Below, in pieces: positions 46,303-58,228 of a DNA stretch of 64,000 nt. This DNA is from Acanthosepion esculentum (Eukaryota; Mollusca; Cephalopoda; Sepiida; Sepiidae). The stretch lies in NCBI GenBank assembly GCA_964036315.1, contig OZ038509.1:26286522-26350521 (forward strand), in the 5' to 3' direction. Position numbers and translations under genes: made by a program. The number at the start of each line of letters is the position of its first letter. Position 1 is the first letter of the stretch. Below the pieces are notes generated by a model. That model saw only the letters and a list, made by a program, of their open reading frames with translations, was not told the origin of the DNA and ran no database searches.

Positions 46303-46439
46303 CACGTACAAATGTTGTGCAAGACCAATCAGACTGTGAGTATCTGCTTGTCTGTTCATCTGCCTATGAAGGGCTACTTCATATAGGGGTCCGTGACTCA
46401 AAAAAGATTAAGAACTACTGTTCAAGACAATTATTCTCG

Positions 46440-46950
46440 CCAGAATTTACTACATTTAAAAATCCAAAGAATCTGTAATGTTATCGGTCTTGACCTGGCA
46501 ACTCGGCTTCGGTCAGTTTCACACCACTGTAACGTAGCTTCCCTCTGCCTTTTCTATAAATATTTTTATGCTATTTGTTCTGACGAGCTTTCCGCTTTGG
46601 TACCTGGACATCTAAAATTTAAGTGCAGTATTAGATTGGCAGTTAGTTCTCATCATTTTAATATTGAAATTTCTAAACATAACTAAAGAACTAATAGTAT
46701 CTCCCCTCGCACTTCTCGCTTGTGGAACTTTCTCTCGGCTTCTTTCTTTCGTTCAAACTATGATCTTCAAAAATTTAAACGCAGCGTCAATCGTCATCTT
46801 GTGTCTCTGTGAATCCCGTTTTTTTTATTATGGTCGTTTCTCCTAAATAACATTTTCTCAGTTTCTTTCACTCCAAGCTTCTTTTACTCCTTGTGTCTTA
46901 GTGGCTTTATCCCCTTGCTTGAGGGAGAAATTATTTAAAAAATACCATAG
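46440..46950 (+). pseudogene. Jockey/CR1-like LINE C-terminus and 3' UTR
   Basis: IQRICNVIGLDLATRLRSVS, then CNVASLCLFYKYFYAICSDE, LKFKCSIRLAVSSHHFNIEI, and SRTSRLWN-like and NYDLQKFKRSVN-like text in shifted frames. It ends with the 3' UTR CTTAGTGGCTTTATCCCCTTG near 46900-46945. Confidence 0.75.
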
Positions 46951-46989
46951 AGGAAGTTTTAAGGCAAATACGAACTACAAGTAGACTGG

Positions 46990-47075
46990 TAGTGATAATC
47001 AGAAATAGCTGAATTTCGAAAACGCATTAGAATAGCTAAAGGTGCCTTTCAGAAGCTAAGCAAAATGTAGGTCCA
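46990..47075 (+). pseudogene. RTE-like LINE scrap
   Basis: Reads RIRIAKGAFQKLSKM, the segment that in intact elements precedes the repeated VLN.YVISI.LYGSE motif. Confidence 0.5.
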
Positions 47076-47119
47076 TCACCGCATTGGCATTGTATTTAAT
47101 ACTAGTTTAAATAAGCTTT

Positions 47120-47510
47120 TAATAGTCAATGATGCTGCGGAAACACCAGTTCCCGTACGCTCACTGAAGTTAAGCAACGTCGAGTCTGGTCACTACTTAC
47201 GTGGATGAGTGCTTGGGAATATAAGGTGCTGTAAGCTTGTGCTGATGGTGTACTGAATAGTAGCTCGAAATTGTAAAGAGGGCCGAGTTCCAATTCCAGT
47301 TGGGTTCGTTATATTCACTGACGCGCAAATACCCTTGAGAAACGTATGAACCCACCTCTTCTCTCCCCTCCAGCTATGAGTTAATTAGTAAGACATTTAT
47401 CACTAAAACCATTATTAACTCACAAAAAAAAAAAATTCTTACAACCTAAAAATATTTACTAGCTTTAAATAAGCCGCAAAGGGTTGATCAGCCGTAGAGA
47501 AGGAATCTCT
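47120..47510 (+). mobile_element. 5S/tRNA chimeric SINE, near full length
   Basis: 5S-like head (GAAACACCAGTTCCCGTACG, GAAGTTAAGCAACGTCGAGT, GCTTGGGAATATAAGGTGCT), a decayed tRNA-like part with GAGTTCCAATTCCAG, CTATGAGTTAATTAGTAAG, and the tail GCAAAGGGTTGATCAGCCG. Confidence 0.85.
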
Positions 47511-47604
47511 CAATGAATGAAATACTGATTAGTTACACAAGCATGTCTTTCAGATTTATTTACATTCTCTGGAATATAAATGTATAGAAACGACAGTTGC
47601 CGCA

Positions 47605-47835
47605 AAGTGAGAGCCGAATTCCAATTTCAGTTGGCTTCGTTATGATCCCTTACGCGCAAATACGTTTGGGAAAGGTATGAATCCACCTCTCCCCAAACTA
47701 TAGGTTAATTAGTAAGACGCGTATCACTGAAACCATTATTACCTCCCCGCCAAAAAAGGTGTACAAAATATTTAGATTTGGGTATTAAATAACCCATAGA
47801 GATGTTGATATGCCGCTAAACAAAAACAACCAACA
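47605..47835 (+). mobile_element. 5S/tRNA SINE, 5'-truncated at the tRNA-like part
   Basis: Starts at GAGCCGAATTCCAATTTCAG and carries TACGCGCAAATACG and GGTATGAATCCACCTC. It ends with the other tail form, ATTAAATAACCCATAGAG...GATATGCCGC. Confidence 0.75.
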
Positions 47836-47884
47836 AATAACACTGCATTCTCTTTCTCAAGAAGACAGGCAATTCACATAAAAA

Positions 47885-47940
47885 GGAAAATTTGGTAAGC
47901 CATGATAACCTATGTCTTGAAAGGACATGGCATTATGAGG
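47885..47940 (+). pseudogene. RTE-like LINE extreme C-terminus
   Basis: Reads AMITYVLKGHGIM, matching ANIMKGHST at the end of 38444-39700. Confidence 0.4.
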
Positions 47941-48429
47941 AGATAAAAAAAGCATTTGACCAACACCTACATTACAGTTCAAAAGTTTGAAGCCACCCCC
48001 AGAATTAGCATGGGATGAGCTTGATAGAAGAGTGGATAACAAATGAAAAAGAGTTCTTGGAGTCATTTAAAAAAGAATGGAATCAATTATCAAACTTATA
48101 CTTTGAGAAACTTTTGCAACGAATGCGAAAAAATTGTGCTGCAGTCATCAAGGCTAGAGGAGGATATTTTGACGAGAGCAAAATTTAATCATAAAATGAT
48201 TTTTTTTCTTTTTGCCATAAAATTTCTAATAAAAAATCATGTCTCTCTTTTTTAACCATGTCTAATAATTTACAAACAACGACTTTTGGGACAAATTTCA
48301 AAAAATTAAGAAGAATCTGAACTCTTGTAAAAAAATTCTTTTTAAAATCGAATTTTGATCGGATTAAAAGGAAGTCGGATTACAGGATTTGAAAATGAAG
48401 ATTTTAAATTAATTTCTAATTATTTTGAA

Positions 48430-48700
48430 TTGTGTGTGTGTTTTTTTTTCTGTGTGTGTTACTGTATGTATGTTTCCTGTATGTATTTTATATATTAGTC
48501 GTGCGTTCCTATACACGCAGACACACACACCTACACTCAGAAGAAACACAAACACATGGACAGAGAAGAAAAAAGCACACACGCGTATTTCGTGTGTGTG
48601 TGTGTGTGTGTATGTGTGTGTCTATGCGTGTATTTGCGCGCGCGACCATGTCATCTGTGCTTGCGTATAGGTGTGTTTCTTTTTTTGTGTGTCGCTGCAT
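48430..48700. repeat. TG/CA-rich low-complexity tract
   Basis: Mixed TGTGTG, ACACAC and CGCG words, with CA-rich then TG-rich halves. Not coding. Confidence 0.8.
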
Positions 48701-48779
48701 GTTCATCCAACACAAAACATACCGTTTCTATTCTTTTAAAACTTATTGTTTTTTGTTATTTTTTGGGGGGGTCTTTTGT

Positions 48780-48990
48780 AATGCTAGTCGTAGAGGCTTG
48801 GGAAATTTGATACTCACGGGGCAGGAGGGCAAGAGGAAAGCAACGTATGGTGGGCTTGAGTAAATGGATGGCGGAATAGGGCTTACGAGAAAAATAACAA
48901 AAAGAAAAGACGAAGTTTAAGACCTACAAGAGACAGGAAGTTATGGATCGATTAAGTCCTGAGCGGATATAGAACATAAAGAATGAAACA
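48780..48990 (+). pseudogene. RTE-like LINE C-terminal scrap
   Basis: RGLGNLILTGQEGKRKATYG, then a KWMAE-like stretch, parallels the same region at 31370-31500. Heavily decayed. Confidence 0.45.
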
Positions 48991-49189
48991 GAAAATATCC
49001 TTTTTTTTTAATTTTAAAATTCCCAGCGTCTCTTTTTCGTGCGTATGTGTCGTCACATCAACGTGATAAAGAAACGTAGGCTGATGAAGTCATAAGTCAT
49101 CATAAGTCATAAGGGACGAAACGTGTCACACAAAAACTTTTTTTTTTTTTTTTTCCTCCAAAATTGTTCTTGATACAAGTTTCGTTAAA

Positions 49190-49390
49190 AAAAAAAAAGA
49201 TAGATAAGGTACTGCTGTTAAGTTTTTATTTCATTTTTCTTGTATTTTTATAAATTTATTTTCTTTTCTGGAAATAAATTATGTAGAAATTGTCCGAATG
49301 TTCTGTACTGTATATCTGAGCGCTTTCGGGCTATTCTTTAAGTCATTATCAATGATGATTTTATTTTATTTTTACTTTTTTTAACCGAGG
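49190..49390 (+). repeat. Repeat shared with the Penelope-like region at 60270-60425
   Basis: AAGGTACTGC, TGTCCGAATGTTCTGTA, GAGCGCTTTCGGGCTAT and TCATTATCAATGATGATT align in order with the segment between the two GIY-YIG remnants at 60 kb. Confidence 0.6.
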
Positions 49391-49596
49391 TACTCCAAAC
49401 GTTATAATTTACTGGACACCTGTGTTCAAATAGTGTGTGCTTATGTCCACCAAACTGTGCACTTGAGAAAACTTAATAAAGAAAAATAAAATGTGCTCTC
49501 TAGCATTTTCTTTAAGCTTTCTCGATTGTGCATACGGGTTGATGTAATACACTAAAAAAACGGGGCGTCTATTCAAACACGGATATCCACTAAAAT

Positions 49597-49601
<5 letters not shown>

Positions 49602-49647
<46 letters not shown>
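49602..49647. repeat. (TG)n microsatellite
   Basis: About 23 TG units. Confidence 0.95.
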
Positions 49648-49649
<2 letters not shown>

Positions 49650-49879
49650 AGAAGATTAACAAAAATTTAAACTCTCAAAAAGTACATCACTGTAAAAACC
49701 GGTTAATGGATGAAATTACAAATAAAAAATAAAATCCATAAAACGAGTTTGTCGCACAAATAAAAATGGATGTGTTGTTAAAATCAGTGGGAATATTCAA
49801 ATAAATTTTTTTTGAAAGATACTTTTTCCAATGAATGGTTTATTTATGACCACTAGAACATCCATCTCTCCTAAAATCA

Positions 49880-50260
49880 TTTCGACCCAGAGGCGCGGAG
49901 GGAGGTTTGCGGGGAAGAGAGGTTGGGCGGGAAGCAATAAATTTTACATCAGAATTACGCGAAAATTATGCTTTTACAGCTGCACAGATACGAGGGGTTA
50001 TGTCAGTATCGCTCTTAGTTTATTCTAGGGGTCGTGTTACACAAAGACAAGAGGACGAAAAAAAAATAGAGAGAGAAAGAGAAAGATACCCTGTTGTTAG
50101 GCACCCAGCAGCGAGGATCATGTCTGAGGAAGGAGGGCACGTGGACACGCCTTTTATATCCCAGCCTGTCACATGACCAGACCTAGCCCCGCCCCGCCCC
50201 CAGTCACATGACATGTAGTAAGCATGTCGGATCATCAACTGTAGAGACGGTAAGTGAAAA
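49880..50260 (+). promoter_or_regulatory. Candidate promoter and non-coding first exon
   Basis: A GC-rich island in AT-rich DNA. It has a CACGTG E-box (50139), TTTTATATCC (50152), TCACATGAC motifs (50168 and 50203) and CCCCGCCCCGCCCCC, an Sp1-like box (50189-50203). ACGGTAAGTGAAA near 50248 matches a consensus splice donor. No following coding exon was identified, so this is suggestive only. Confidence 0.25.
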
Positions 50261-53200
50261 ACCACTGTGATCTTATAAAAATGTTGCTTATTTGCTTTGC
50301 TTACCAGTAAAGATTCGATTATGTTTGCCTTTCATCATTTCTGTTGAAAACCGGCTTTGCCTTCCCAGCAACTGGATTCTATAAATACAATGCATTAAAA
50401 AAAAAAAGAAACCCAAGCCATTCTAATCGGATTTAATGAAAGCGGTTAATTAAACCAGAAACCTGCTTCTCAATTCATCAATGTGTGTTGTCTAGTCTCT
50501 CTAGAAAACCTTTTAATATTTATCCTGTTTTGTCGCTGAATATTAAACAGCATCTTTGTTGGGTTTTTTTAAGACTTTCTTTTTTACTGAATAATAAATA
50601 GTCAATAACTGTTCTTCTTTTTATTTATTTATTTTCCTGTTCGGCTTAACGTTAAAAGTGCTCTACACCGCGGGTTTCCATGGCCCTCGTTTCACGCATC
50701 TGCTAATTAAAAAGGGTAAAGAAAAAATTAATAACGAACAGGTCATTTAAATCTTAAAATAAAATTTTTAAAAATATTGACAAATTTATAATAATAATCT
50801 CCCGCAGTTTTGCTATATAACTTTTTAAAGAAACTTTATTTTTATTTTATTTTTTTAAATTATTCTAAAAAATTGCAGATCTTAACAGAAGGCCAAGGGT
50901 TTTTTTGTGATGTGTCTTCTGCTAAAAAATACATTTCTTGGTTAGTATTTTTTTAGTATCATTTCTTTATCGGATTTTACAAGTAAGCAGGTTTAATCGA
51001 AAGTAAAAATCACCAGCATAACTTTTTAAAGCTTACAGATCTTTTTTTTTTTTTTACACCAACCACATTCGATCGTCTGAATTTAAAAAAATAAAAATAA
51101 TAAAAATTGGTTGGTAAATACAAGATTGGACATTTCAAAGAACGAAGCTTATTTTTTTTATCTCTTAAATTCTTTACAGAATGGTACTCTGCTCTATCAC
51201 TGAATCGTTTTTTAGTAGTTACCGAAGAATTGTCTTTTCTTTTTCTACTTCGTTTTCTTTGATTAAATTTTAATTCCTTATTTTTTCCACATTTTCTTTA
51301 ATTTTAACTTAAATTTCATAAAACTGTCTTCTTACAGTTTATCTTAGTGATAGTCCTTTTTTTTTCTCTCTTAATTTTGTGCGATAATTTCCCCATCTTG
51401 TGAAATGCAAAGGTTTGTTGTCACTTAAGGAATTTACGGTTGTTGTAGCCAAATTTTACTTTCCCTCGTTTTCTTCATCTTTTTTGGCTTCCTTATTTCA
51501 AATGGGAATTTTCTTCCAAAATCAATAACAAACTAAATCCGAATTTTTTTCTGTTTTTCCGTGGATTTAAAATTTGAAAACTATCTTTTCCTTTTTTTTT
51601 TTTAATTTCATTTTCATTACAAATTCTTTGTTTTGCTTACGTTATGTTAAGTGGCGACCCCCCCCCCAACAAAAAGATGTTTTAGTTTGTAGTTGTGCAT
51701 CATGATGAGGACTTTTAACAACAATGACGATTATTATTATTATTAATAATTAATGTAATAATAATTTATGTTGGCTATCCTTGTTCCAGATTTGTTGTGA
51801 GGACCATTTCAAAATGTACAAGATTCCTTTTTATATACCCTTCTTGGGTGATGTATTGAAGCCGAATTGGCATATCAATCACTACCATAGATCAAGCGAG
51901 CAGTTTTGCCGGCATCTGCGCCCCTATCAGATTCGGTCAGTCTTCTTTGTCTGAACGTGATAGTTAGCAACTCGTTCGCCTTGAAGTACTCTTCTATCTT
52001 GACCTTGTGTCAGATCCGATTAAAACTTGATAAAAACAAATGTGTGACCTTTTTTTAAAGAATAAGGAAGCTGATGATCTCATTTAAAAAGCTAAGCAAT
52101 TATTCGGGGCTCTTGCTGTAGAGCGTTTTTTTTTTTTTTTTTTTTTTTCATTTCCGAATCATTCCAAGTGAAGTGTCGTGTTTAGTTTACATCCTTAGCG
52201 GGTGACCCACTAGAGTAGCCCTGTGCCTCGCTGCCCCCCCCCCCCCAAACATAATCATTTTTTTTAAAAATTTATTTATTTTCGATGTGTGGAAATGAAG
52301 GATTTTTAGAAAGTAAAAAAAAAAAAAAGAATTGTTCATTTTTCAGATTCGCAATCGTCAGGTATTTTGTGTGTGTGTGTGTGTGTGGACGGAAATTGGA
52401 TTTCCATCATGTGCCCCCCCCCCTACCGTCTCCAAGAAAAAAAAATCCTGATTTATTCCTCAAGTTTTTCTTTAAATTCATAAGCAGATTATTAAACTTT
52501 ACTTAACTTATATAATAATAATACTTTTCATGCCCCCACCCCGGATTTTTTTCTTAACAAACACATTTAAAAAAGAAGAATGATTTAGAGACCACCCCGG
52601 TGCCAGAAGGAATAAGGGAAAAATAATACATTTTATTTTTTAAATGGGTAATTAATTATTTTTTAGCAATAACATCAGCTTCGCATATAAGAATCGGGAT
52701 ATTTTTTCAGCCATTTTATAAGAAAATTGGATTTTCTTCTTAATAAAATGTCATCGATCGAGTCAGCTTAAAAAAAAATAAGGAAGAGTTTCATTCATTA
52801 TTATTTCATTTTTTTCTTTTGTAAAAAAATAATTTTCTGTTGTTTGCTTGTATTTTTAATGTTTTTATCATGAACAATTTATTTTTAATAATTAAAAAAA
52901 ATGCCCACCTGTTTCAATGTTTAGAAGATGTTGCCGTTACTGTAAATCGAACCCGGAATTCTCTCTTCGAATTCAATGACTCATTTATTGCCTTTCCTTG
53001 TTTCCATAGACACGAAATGGTATTTTCTCTTCTTTCCTTCCGAGACTGTCAGCTGCTTTCCAACTTGACATCTTTAACCCGGTAAATCGGGAGATGTTTT
53101 TTTACCTAACTCTCATATTGCGACTAATTTTTTTTGTTCGTAATAAAACAAAACAAAAAAGATAAAGGTTTTTTGTTTTTTTTAAGTCTGTCCTAATTAA

Positions 53201-54205
53201 ACACCCTTTCTAACAATTAAGAGCAAAATGTTTTAATTGGAAAATACTCAATGTTTGTTAAATTTTTTTCAGTCATATGACAAAAAACAGTTTTTTTCCC
53301 CTCAGTTATGCTGAGTTAGGCACATCGTCGCCAATGTCTGTCTTTTTTTTTAAATTAATATTTCCGATTGCTGTCAAGTTTTATTACAAAATCTCCATAT
53401 TTTTCATTTGAAATCAAGAAAATACTAACTTTAAACAAAATGGTCACAACAATGTTATTTATTTTTTAAAACCATATCTTCCTGGCGTCATTTTGTTAAA
53501 AAAAAAACTGACACCTTTTTTTTCTCCTATGGTACATAAACTTAGTTTTGAAAAGTGAAAATTTCACTGAAATTTGTCGGAAATTTTCAAAGTTTTCATT
53601 TGAAATCAAGAAAATACGAACTTTAAGCAAATTTAGTCACAATATTCGATATATGGGGGTGAAGACATTTAATTTCTAAACTGTCGCATGGAAATGGCTT
53701 TAGCCCCCCCCCCCCCCCCCCATGCTCATTTTGTTATTTTGGTTTGTGGAAAATTTATAGTAGATTTTTATTAAAAACAAACTTTATTTATTGCAATTCA
53801 TATAGAAATTCGTTTCGTTACGTTAACAAAAAATAGTTTTTGTCTATTTTTGTGAATTTTTCACTCTGTATCGAAGTTTCAATTCTTAACCGGCATCTCT
53901 AATTCTTCAAATTCAGTTATCAAAAGATATGTTTATTTATGAAATTAACTAGGATAGTACCCATAAAAAACGACAGTTTACGTATGGATCAGCAGAATTT
54001 CTGATCTCTGCCGTTGATCAAAGTGTTGTTTCCCGGCAACTTTTACTAGAATCACTGTGTAGTGTAACCTTACACACACACACGTAAAATACACAATGGA
54101 TGTGGATGTACTTGACAACACTTACAGTTATCGCCTCAGAAAGTGGAATTGGTGTGCCGAGTTCTAATTTCCGACTAGTCTGTGGTCGTATTCACTTTCA
54201 TAGAA
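50260..54205. other. T-rich, repeat-poor stretch
   Basis: No SINE, LINE or transposon family of this window is recognisable. Many poly-T and some poly-C runs (for example 51660, 52230, 53705) occur. Short ORFs are unconvincing. It could be intronic or intergenic DNA. Confidence 0.5.
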
Positions 54206-54450
54206 ATGTCCCTTCCTTCTCTTTCGTTTTCTGTCTCTCTCTTTTTCTCTTTCTCTCCTGTTCTCTCTCTCTCTCTCTTTTCTTTTTTTTTTTCGTCCTC
54301 TCTTTCCGTCACCATTTCCCTCTTCTTTTCTCTTTCCTTTACCGATTCTCTTTCTCATCTCTCTCTCTCTCTTTTTACTCCATCTTTTTCCTTTTCTTTC
54401 CCTCCCTCTCATCAGTTATTCTATCTCTTAACTTCTCCCCTTCCCTTTTA
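54206..54450. repeat. Polypyrimidine (CT-rich) tract
   Basis: About 240 bp of almost pure C/T on the plus strand. The open frames across it are low-complexity artefacts. Confidence 0.85.
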
Positions 54451-54944
54451 TGACTGAAACAAGAGCAACTTAGCCTTTCACTTGGTTTTGAATTTAACCA
54501 AAACTGGGAATGTTTGACTGCCACTGAAGATCCATAATTTGCTGTCACACACATTTGTCACTAAAATGTCACAAAAGAAGACAGTCATCATCACCAAATC
54601 CTGGACCCTTCTTGACAGCATAAGCACAGAAAAAAATTTAATGGTTTTTTTGGGGTTTTTTTCTCTCAATGAAAAACAAACAAACATTACAATACATCCT
54701 GATTGGGTCATTGTAGCTTTTGTGGTCTTGAAATAGCTGAGTCCCTAAAAGAAACTGACAGTGAATAACAGAAAAAGCAAATGAAATTGGACTAAAACAA
54801 AACGTATTCTTTAAAATGTAACGTAAGTTTTTTGTGGATGTTATAGAAAAGTTTGTTATGTTTTGTTTTTATTTTCTAAGTTAGTTTCTACCTTATTTGA
54901 ATTAATCATGGCATTTTCCTTTAAAAAAATGTATTTAAAACTGA

Positions 54945-55320
54945 TTTTACTTTACATTATTTACATTATTCGGACTGTTATCCTCATCTTCATTGCCACA
55001 TATTCTCAACGTTTTGGCTGTTGTATGTTCTGGCCTTCTTCACGTGATTGGAATTTCAAACCGAACCCTTTATTTCGTCCACCAGGATAGATTGTTTTAG
55101 TTCCACGTGCCATGCCTCTTCCAGATGTCTCAGTTATTTCCCTTTAACTCAACTTTCCAAATCTTTTGGTTCACCACTGCTGGGCCATGTGTCAAAATTC
55201 CAATCACCTGAAGAAGGCCGGTGTGTATAATTGCCGAAATGCTGAGAACATGGCAATGAAGATGAGGAAATCAGTCCAAATAATGTAAATAATCATAATA
55301 CCTCATCTCAGAGATATAGA
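54945..55320. mobile_element. Two SINE-H copies head to head
   Basis: A minus copy (54950-55150, from CATTATTCGGACTGTTATCC to CACGTGCCATG) is followed by a 5'-truncated plus copy (55190-55320, CACCTGAAGAAGGCCGG to TACCTCATCTCAGAGATATAG). The outer tails are inverted repeats. Confidence 0.75.
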
Positions 55321-55374
55321 TTGATTTTACTTTTTAAAAAAAATAATGTTGCTTGAAATTTGCTGATTATAGCA

Positions 55375-55667
55375 AAAACAGTGGGCAAGCCCCAATCAAG
55401 ATTGACATCAAGAAACAAAAATGAAGATGGATCCACCACACACTCCGCAAGCCTGCTTCTAGTGTCACTAGGCAGGCCCTTGACTGGAATTCATGAGGAG
55501 AGCGTAAAGTGGGTCGACCAAAACAGACTTGGTACAGAAGTGTTGACGCAGAGATGAAGGCAGCTGGCACGACATGGGCCGAGCTGAAGAGGATCACCCA
55601 GAATCGCATCCGTTGGAGAGATGTTGTTGCAGCGCTATGTTCCCTAAGGAGAAATCAAGAGGCATAA
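55375..55667 (+). pseudogene. LINE reverse-transcriptase C-terminus, nearly open
   Basis: Reads RWIHHTLRKPASSVTRQALD, then GERKVGRPKQTWYRSVDAEM and WAELKRITQNRIRWRDVVAA with LCSLR, stopping at 55665-55667. This is the closing region of a widespread animal non-LTR element ('W.GHTLRK....T.QAL.W...G.R.RGRP...WRR'). Two in-frame stops break it. It belongs to a lineage different from the LINE at 8930-10115. Confidence 0.75.
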
Positions 55668-55669
55668 TA

Positions 55670-56530
55670 TACATACATACATATATATGTGTATGTGTAT
55701 TGATATAATAGGAAAGAATTGTTTGACTGATGATCCGAAGTTCTTATTACTATCTTACCAGATTGTAATAAAAAACAACAGAGCCTGATAAAATTAGCCA
55801 TTGTAGCCAGATAAAAAAAACAAAAAACAACCCAACCTTACACAAAAAACTTGACATATAACAAACACCCCTACTTTCATCAAAGCAGAGACCCCTTGAT
55901 AATGAAAAATTAACCCCAGATTACACCCCATTTCAAAACTATAAATGAGTAAAACATTTCGTTGCTTAGTTATTCCAAACATAGCTTGAGGATGAAACAG
56001 TCATCCAACATTTAAGGTTCAATATTGAAATTAAACTTGAATATGGATGACCAGTTTTGAAACATAGTAATTTCTGTGTCATGATGGAATCATATTTTAA
56101 AAAAATAATTATATGGCTGAAACATTGTGATAACAACAACAAAGATGATGACAATAGTTCAAATGTAAATAGTGGAAATAAGTTTGACTAACTTAACCTT
56201 CCCATGAGAAGAAAGTCAAAATTTATTCGCAGTGAGCTATCAAATGTCACTCATCATGCAACCCTCATTTGAAGAGAAGAAATAATATCTCCCATTGGAA
56301 TTTGCTTTCTAAAAAATAGGCAATTTTTTATCCAAAATGACATTGTAGACCTTTTAGTTATCTTCTTACTAATTCCTAGGGAATTCAAGTATTGCTTTGT
56401 AAATTTGGTAACATAGTAATTGTGATTTGAATCCCTGAAGAAGACCAGAGAGCACAATGCTTGAAAGGTTATGATAATACCAAAAAAAATGTGAACATTA
56501 GTCTGAAATGTAAATAAAAATATTTCCTCT
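55670..56530. other. Mostly unassigned, with two SINE-H tail scraps
   Basis: 56110-56175 (GGCTGAAACATTGTGATAAC, AAAGATGATGACAATAG) and 56425-56520 (CCTGAAGAAGACCAG, TTGAAAGGTTATGATAATAC) are decayed SINE-H 3' parts. The rest shows nothing recognised. Confidence 0.45.
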
Positions 56531-56534
56531 CTTC

Positions 56535-56865
56535 CCATCGTCCTGGGTATGACGGTAAACTGCATCTGCGTCCATGGGTATGACGGTAAACTGCATATGC
56601 ATACTGAGTACGGCGATAAACTATGTCCAACAGAAAGGCTGTTTTTGAAAAAATAAGGTTGTCGGCTATACGTTTTTGGAAAAATAGTATTACCAGCTAT
56701 ACATTTTCAAACAATACATTTTTGAAAACCAAATGTTTCCAGCAATACATTTTTGAAAACCAAATGTCTCCAGCAATACATTTTTGAAAACCAAATGAAA
56801 GTCACTCAAAATCATTTTCGGCATAAAATGACCACTAAGGTTGCAATGCCATTAAACAAAACAAC
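56535..56865 (-). repeat. Interspersed repeat family X, minus orientation
   Basis: GGGTATGACGGTAAACTGCAT occurs twice (56547 and 56577), complementing the end block at 38200. CCAGCAATACATTTTTGAAAA units follow, then the tail GGCATAAAATGACCAC...TGCCATTAAAC. Confidence 0.65.
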
Positions 56866-56869
56866 CAAA

Positions 56870-57345
56870 CAACCAAACCTCTCTTCCCAAATTTGCAGTA
56901 TTTCACTGCTTCCTTCTGTTGCCTTTTGTGCTGTCCTATTTGGGGGAGAAAAATAGAAAATTACCATCTACTGGAAATAAATGACTATATAACGGCTCTG
57001 AACACAATTTAACATAAGCACCACCATTTTGGCTTTGATCCGATATTCTGCAGTACAAACTAAGTTAATGGCACTCTCAATAAATATACATAACCAAACA
57101 AGTCCTATTGTATACTACAATGTATGAATGCTTGTTTGTCATGGTAAACTAGGTCTAAAAATATTGGTTGCCAGGAGACAAAGGAGGTCCACCCACAACT
57201 ACAATGCTATCACTTAATTTGCATAAAAAATAAATAAAATTTTCAAAAAATACCTTTAGAAAGAAAGGTACAATGAAAATTTTTGTCAAAAAATATGCAT
57301 ATTTCTTAGACTTACAGCTGCATTATGTCAAAATGTTTTTTATAC
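56870..57345. other. No recognised feature
   Basis: AT-rich DNA with short ORFs only. Confidence 0.45.
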
Positions 57346-57349
57346 TAAT

Positions 57350-57720
57350 GTTCTCCAAATATATGGCCCAAGAACCACTCAAGGTAGAGATATACTGTGT
57401 AGTGTTGTATGAGTGTAAGAAAGGGAAAGAAGTGAAGTTCATGGGACTATTCAGGAAAGTTAACAGTTAACCTTAGACTCAAAGAGGTCAAGATTATAGT
57501 GACTGGGGAAACACCCTCCTGCTTGTCTGTTCCACAAATCAGCCGTTCTTGGGAAGAAGCTGTCTGAATGGAATTTACTTCTTACTATAGGAATGCGAAG
57601 GGAATGGTGGTAATTCCCACTTGTGTACATGGCATGGCAGGTCCCAGTAGTAAAGGTCCGTGCTGGTGAATTTCATGGGGCTATGCAGGAAAGATAATGG
57701 TTAACCTTTGACATGAAAAG
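57350..57720 (-). pseudogene. Jockey/CR1-like LINE C-terminal fragment
   Basis: DNA-level match to 4370-4640: GGCCCAAGAACCACTCAAGG, TCTGTTCCACAAATC and AGGAATGCGAAGGGAATG. The minus strand gives decayed 'FHSD...FFPRT..W' text. A ~270-bp internal duplication is suggested, since TTCATGGGACTATTCAGGAA near 57439 recurs in changed form near 57671. Confidence 0.5.
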
Positions 57721-57825
57721 GTCAAGATTGTAGCAACTGGGAAAACATCTTGCCGGCTGTCAATTTATCTCATTAGTGCATGGCATCTAATTGTTTTAGA
57801 AGAAAGCTTAAGTCCATGTCTGGTT

Positions 57826-58195
57826 GGAACACTGGTTTCCAGACAACTACCAAAGTTAAGCAGTGTCAAGCATGGTCAGTACCTAGTAGGGTAACCACTT
57901 GGGAATAATAGATGCTGTAAGCTTTGATGTGCAGGTGGTGTAATGGATAAAGGCTTGGAATTGTTAACCAGAGAGTTCCAATTCCTGTTTGGTTCATTAG
58001 ATTCACTTATGCACAAATACACTGGGGGAAGGTAAGAATCCACCTCTTATCACCCCAGTCATGGGTTACCGAGTAAGACTTGTATCACTAAATCATCATT
58101 ATCTACCTCCCCACAATTCTTACACTGTATAAAAAAATATTTTCTGGCTTTAAATAATCTGCAAAGGGTTGATAAGACATAGAAAACAAATTAAT
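57826..58195 (+). mobile_element. 5S/tRNA chimeric SINE, near full length
   Basis: 5S-like head (GGAACACTGGTTTCCAGACA, AAAGTTAAGCAGTGTCAAGC, TTGGGAATAATAGATGCTG), tRNA-like GCAGGTGGTGTAATGGATAA with GAGAGTTCCAATTCC, GGGTTACCGAGTAAGACTTG, and the tail GCAAAGGGTTGATAAGAC. Confidence 0.85.
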
Positions 58196-58228
58196 GAAAT
58201 CTTAGCCATGACATAAATAAAGAAGCTG

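Larger units (their letters stand above)
44502..46430. mobile_element. hAT-like element, outer shell of a three-level nest
   Basis: The left end CGGGGCTTCTTAACC pairs with the right end (complement CAGTAGTTCTTAATC), and both continue into a 'GGTCCGTGG/GGTCACGGACC' block as in hAT ends. Flanking 8-mers TTCTAGAG (44494-44501) and TTCAAGAC (46431-46438) agree at 6 of 8 positions, the hAT target length. Without the nested LTR the element is ~540 bp, so it is a non-autonomous relic. Confidence 0.65.

Noticed and set aside
49090..49130. Another hammerhead-like core (CTGATGAAGTC...GGACGAAACGTGTC)
   Set aside because: No stem I pairing is found between the sequence before the core and the sequence after GTC. 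It may be a related decayed repeat.
54164..54457. Overlapping ORFs at the CT-rich tract
   Set aside because: Low-complexity Ser/Leu/Phe or Arg/Glu/Lys strings that follow from the pyrimidine bias.
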